NCBI GenBank assembly: GCA_964437245.1 | Contig: CAYTGJ010000041.1 | Location: 1-32,621, forward strand | Source: JANYCO01 sp964437245 | GTDB taxonomy: Bacteria > Bacteroidota > Bacteroidia > Cytophagales > Cytophagaceae | Length of the DNA: 32,621 bases | Direction of reading: 5' to 3' | Shown: one piece after another, positions 32,089 through 32,621 of the stretch | Position numbering within the stretch: position 1 is the first letter of the stretch | How the letters are laid out: the number at the start of each line of letters is the position of its first letter | The notes under the pieces: model-generated | Told to the model about the DNA's origin: nothing | What the model saw: only the letters and a program-made list of their open reading frames with translations | The model's database searches: none | Program-made: the position numbers and the translations under genes

Positions 32089-32621
32089 AACGACCTAGAT
32101 AGATTTTTACCAGCTCTGGTATGTAGGCCTACTCAATGCGAGCGATTGCTCTATTGCGCCAGCCATTTCCTGTGTAGGCCGTTCGGTACGAACTGTATAC
32201 CCAGCAAGGAAGAATTTCGAAGCAACGCAATGCTCTCCCACTGCCATCTGGTGTTAATTATTGAAACTGGATCTCTTCAGACAATTTGTCACGCCATCAT
32301 TTTATCTAAGGCTGCATACTATATGGTGCAATGAATTGAGTTACTGATCAGATTATTTTGTAAAAGTACTCCAAACTTCTAAAGCGCCACTCGAAGGCCA
32401 AACAGCCTACAGCACGAATTCAGTGCCCTGCGTAACGCAGGGCACTGAATTCGTGCTGTAGGCCCTAATAAAACCTAATCTGAAATGAAGAAGAGGATCG
32501 CTTCATTGAGCGCCACCTCCATAATAATCATCAGGCATCATTAGTCCATGCATGACTAGCGCAGCGCTGATGAGAGGGGGTCAGAGGGATACGCTGCCCC
32601 GAGGCCCGGTTCTGTGACAAG
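32089..32621. other. Unattributed right-hand tail
   Basis: No gene is recognised in these ~530 bases. The open frame from 32047 to 32334 reads as Cys- and Leu-rich nonsense after its first 14 codons. On the minus strand a 46-codon frame (32247-32107, starting MAVGEHCVASKFFLAGYTV) is the most protein-like stretch but matches no family with confidence. The region holds a 59-nt perfect palindrome and three copies of TGTAGGCC (32122, 32173, 32457), neither of which occurs elsewhere in the window as far as I can see. No Bacteroidota-type promoter, tRNA or terminal repeat is visible. Confidence 0.6.
32405..32463. repeat. Perfect 59-nt palindrome (29-bp arms, 1-nt centre)
   Basis: Left arm 32405-32433 begins GCCTACAGCACGAATTC and ends CCCTGCGT; the centre is A32434; the right arm 32435-32463 is its exact reverse complement. 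No T tract follows on either strand, so it is not an ordinary terminator. It could extrude as a cruciform or be a REP-like or integration-site hairpin. Confidence 0.95.

Noticed and set aside
32047..32334. A 95-aa new protein
   Set aside because: Only the first ~14 codons look like a real gene; the remainder is Cys/Leu/His-rich without pattern and crosses the apparent junction.
1..32621. CRISPR array, tRNA or rRNA genes
   Set aside because: No regularly spaced direct repeats, cloverleaf-like segments or rRNA-like conserved blocks were seen on either strand.

Overview
The window reads as chromosomal DNA of a Bacteroidota member, most likely near Chitinophagaceae/Sphingobacteriia. The evidence is a type IX secretion pair (porU-porV), several promoters of the Bacteroidota form TTTG-N19/20-TAnnTTTG, almost no Shine-Dalgarno sequences, and family-typical versions of CcmB/C/E/F, DusB, PurS, PnuC and a TolB-propeller/beta-barrel protein. 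The genus placement is inferred from gene-order memory only. The window opens inside ccmF, carries three 10-N gaps (271-280, 7600-7609, 10564-10573) and ends in about 530 bases I cannot attribute, so it looks like a draft or metagenomic scaffold.

Layout: 1-3042 holds cytochrome c maturation genes (ccmC-ccmD-ccmE-ccmF on minus, ccmB divergent on plus). 3124-4149 is pheS, with a strong terminator. 4255-7209 (minus) has an acidic low-complexity protein, then psd, cdsA and a CPBP membrane protease. 7338-10123 (plus) has dusB (broken by a gap), a CstB-like persulfide dioxygenase-sulfurtransferase and a thioredoxin. 10212-10624 (minus) is a small channel-like membrane protein with an unorthodox pore, divergent from thrB (10745-11677). 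11674-19294 and on to 20737 (minus) holds a YKSDA-repeat secreted protein, a non-catalytic M16 protein, porV, porU, purS, pssA and a glyoxalase-II-like hydrolase. 20858-27322 (plus) is a tightly packed run: FAD oxidoreductase, TolB/beta-barrel protein, serine hydrolase, pnuC and a nicotinamide riboside kinase. 27471-31877 (plus) holds a PAS histidine kinase, a UbiA prenyltransferase and kup. A 53-aa membrane protein follows, then the first ~14 codons of a probable pterin-4a-carbinolamine dehydratase (phhB), which stops abruptly.

How the genes work together: CdsA makes CDP-diacylglycerol, PssA turns it into phosphatidylserine, and Psd decarboxylates that to phosphatidylethanolamine. All three enzymes are encoded here, at two loci. 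PnuC with the kinase forms a nicotinamide riboside uptake-and-trapping pair. The CstB-like protein and thioredoxin form a plausible sulfide/persulfide detoxification pair. PorU and PorV belong to the outer-membrane sortase complex of the type IX system.

Most of the window is ordinary housekeeping. The parts that merit a second look are the right-hand tail (interrupted phhB, a perfect 29-bp-arm palindrome, three copies of TGTAGGCC), the YKSDA repeat protein, the degenerate channel, and a recurring promoter placement only 8-12 nt before start codons. I did not find a convincing new multi-gene system.
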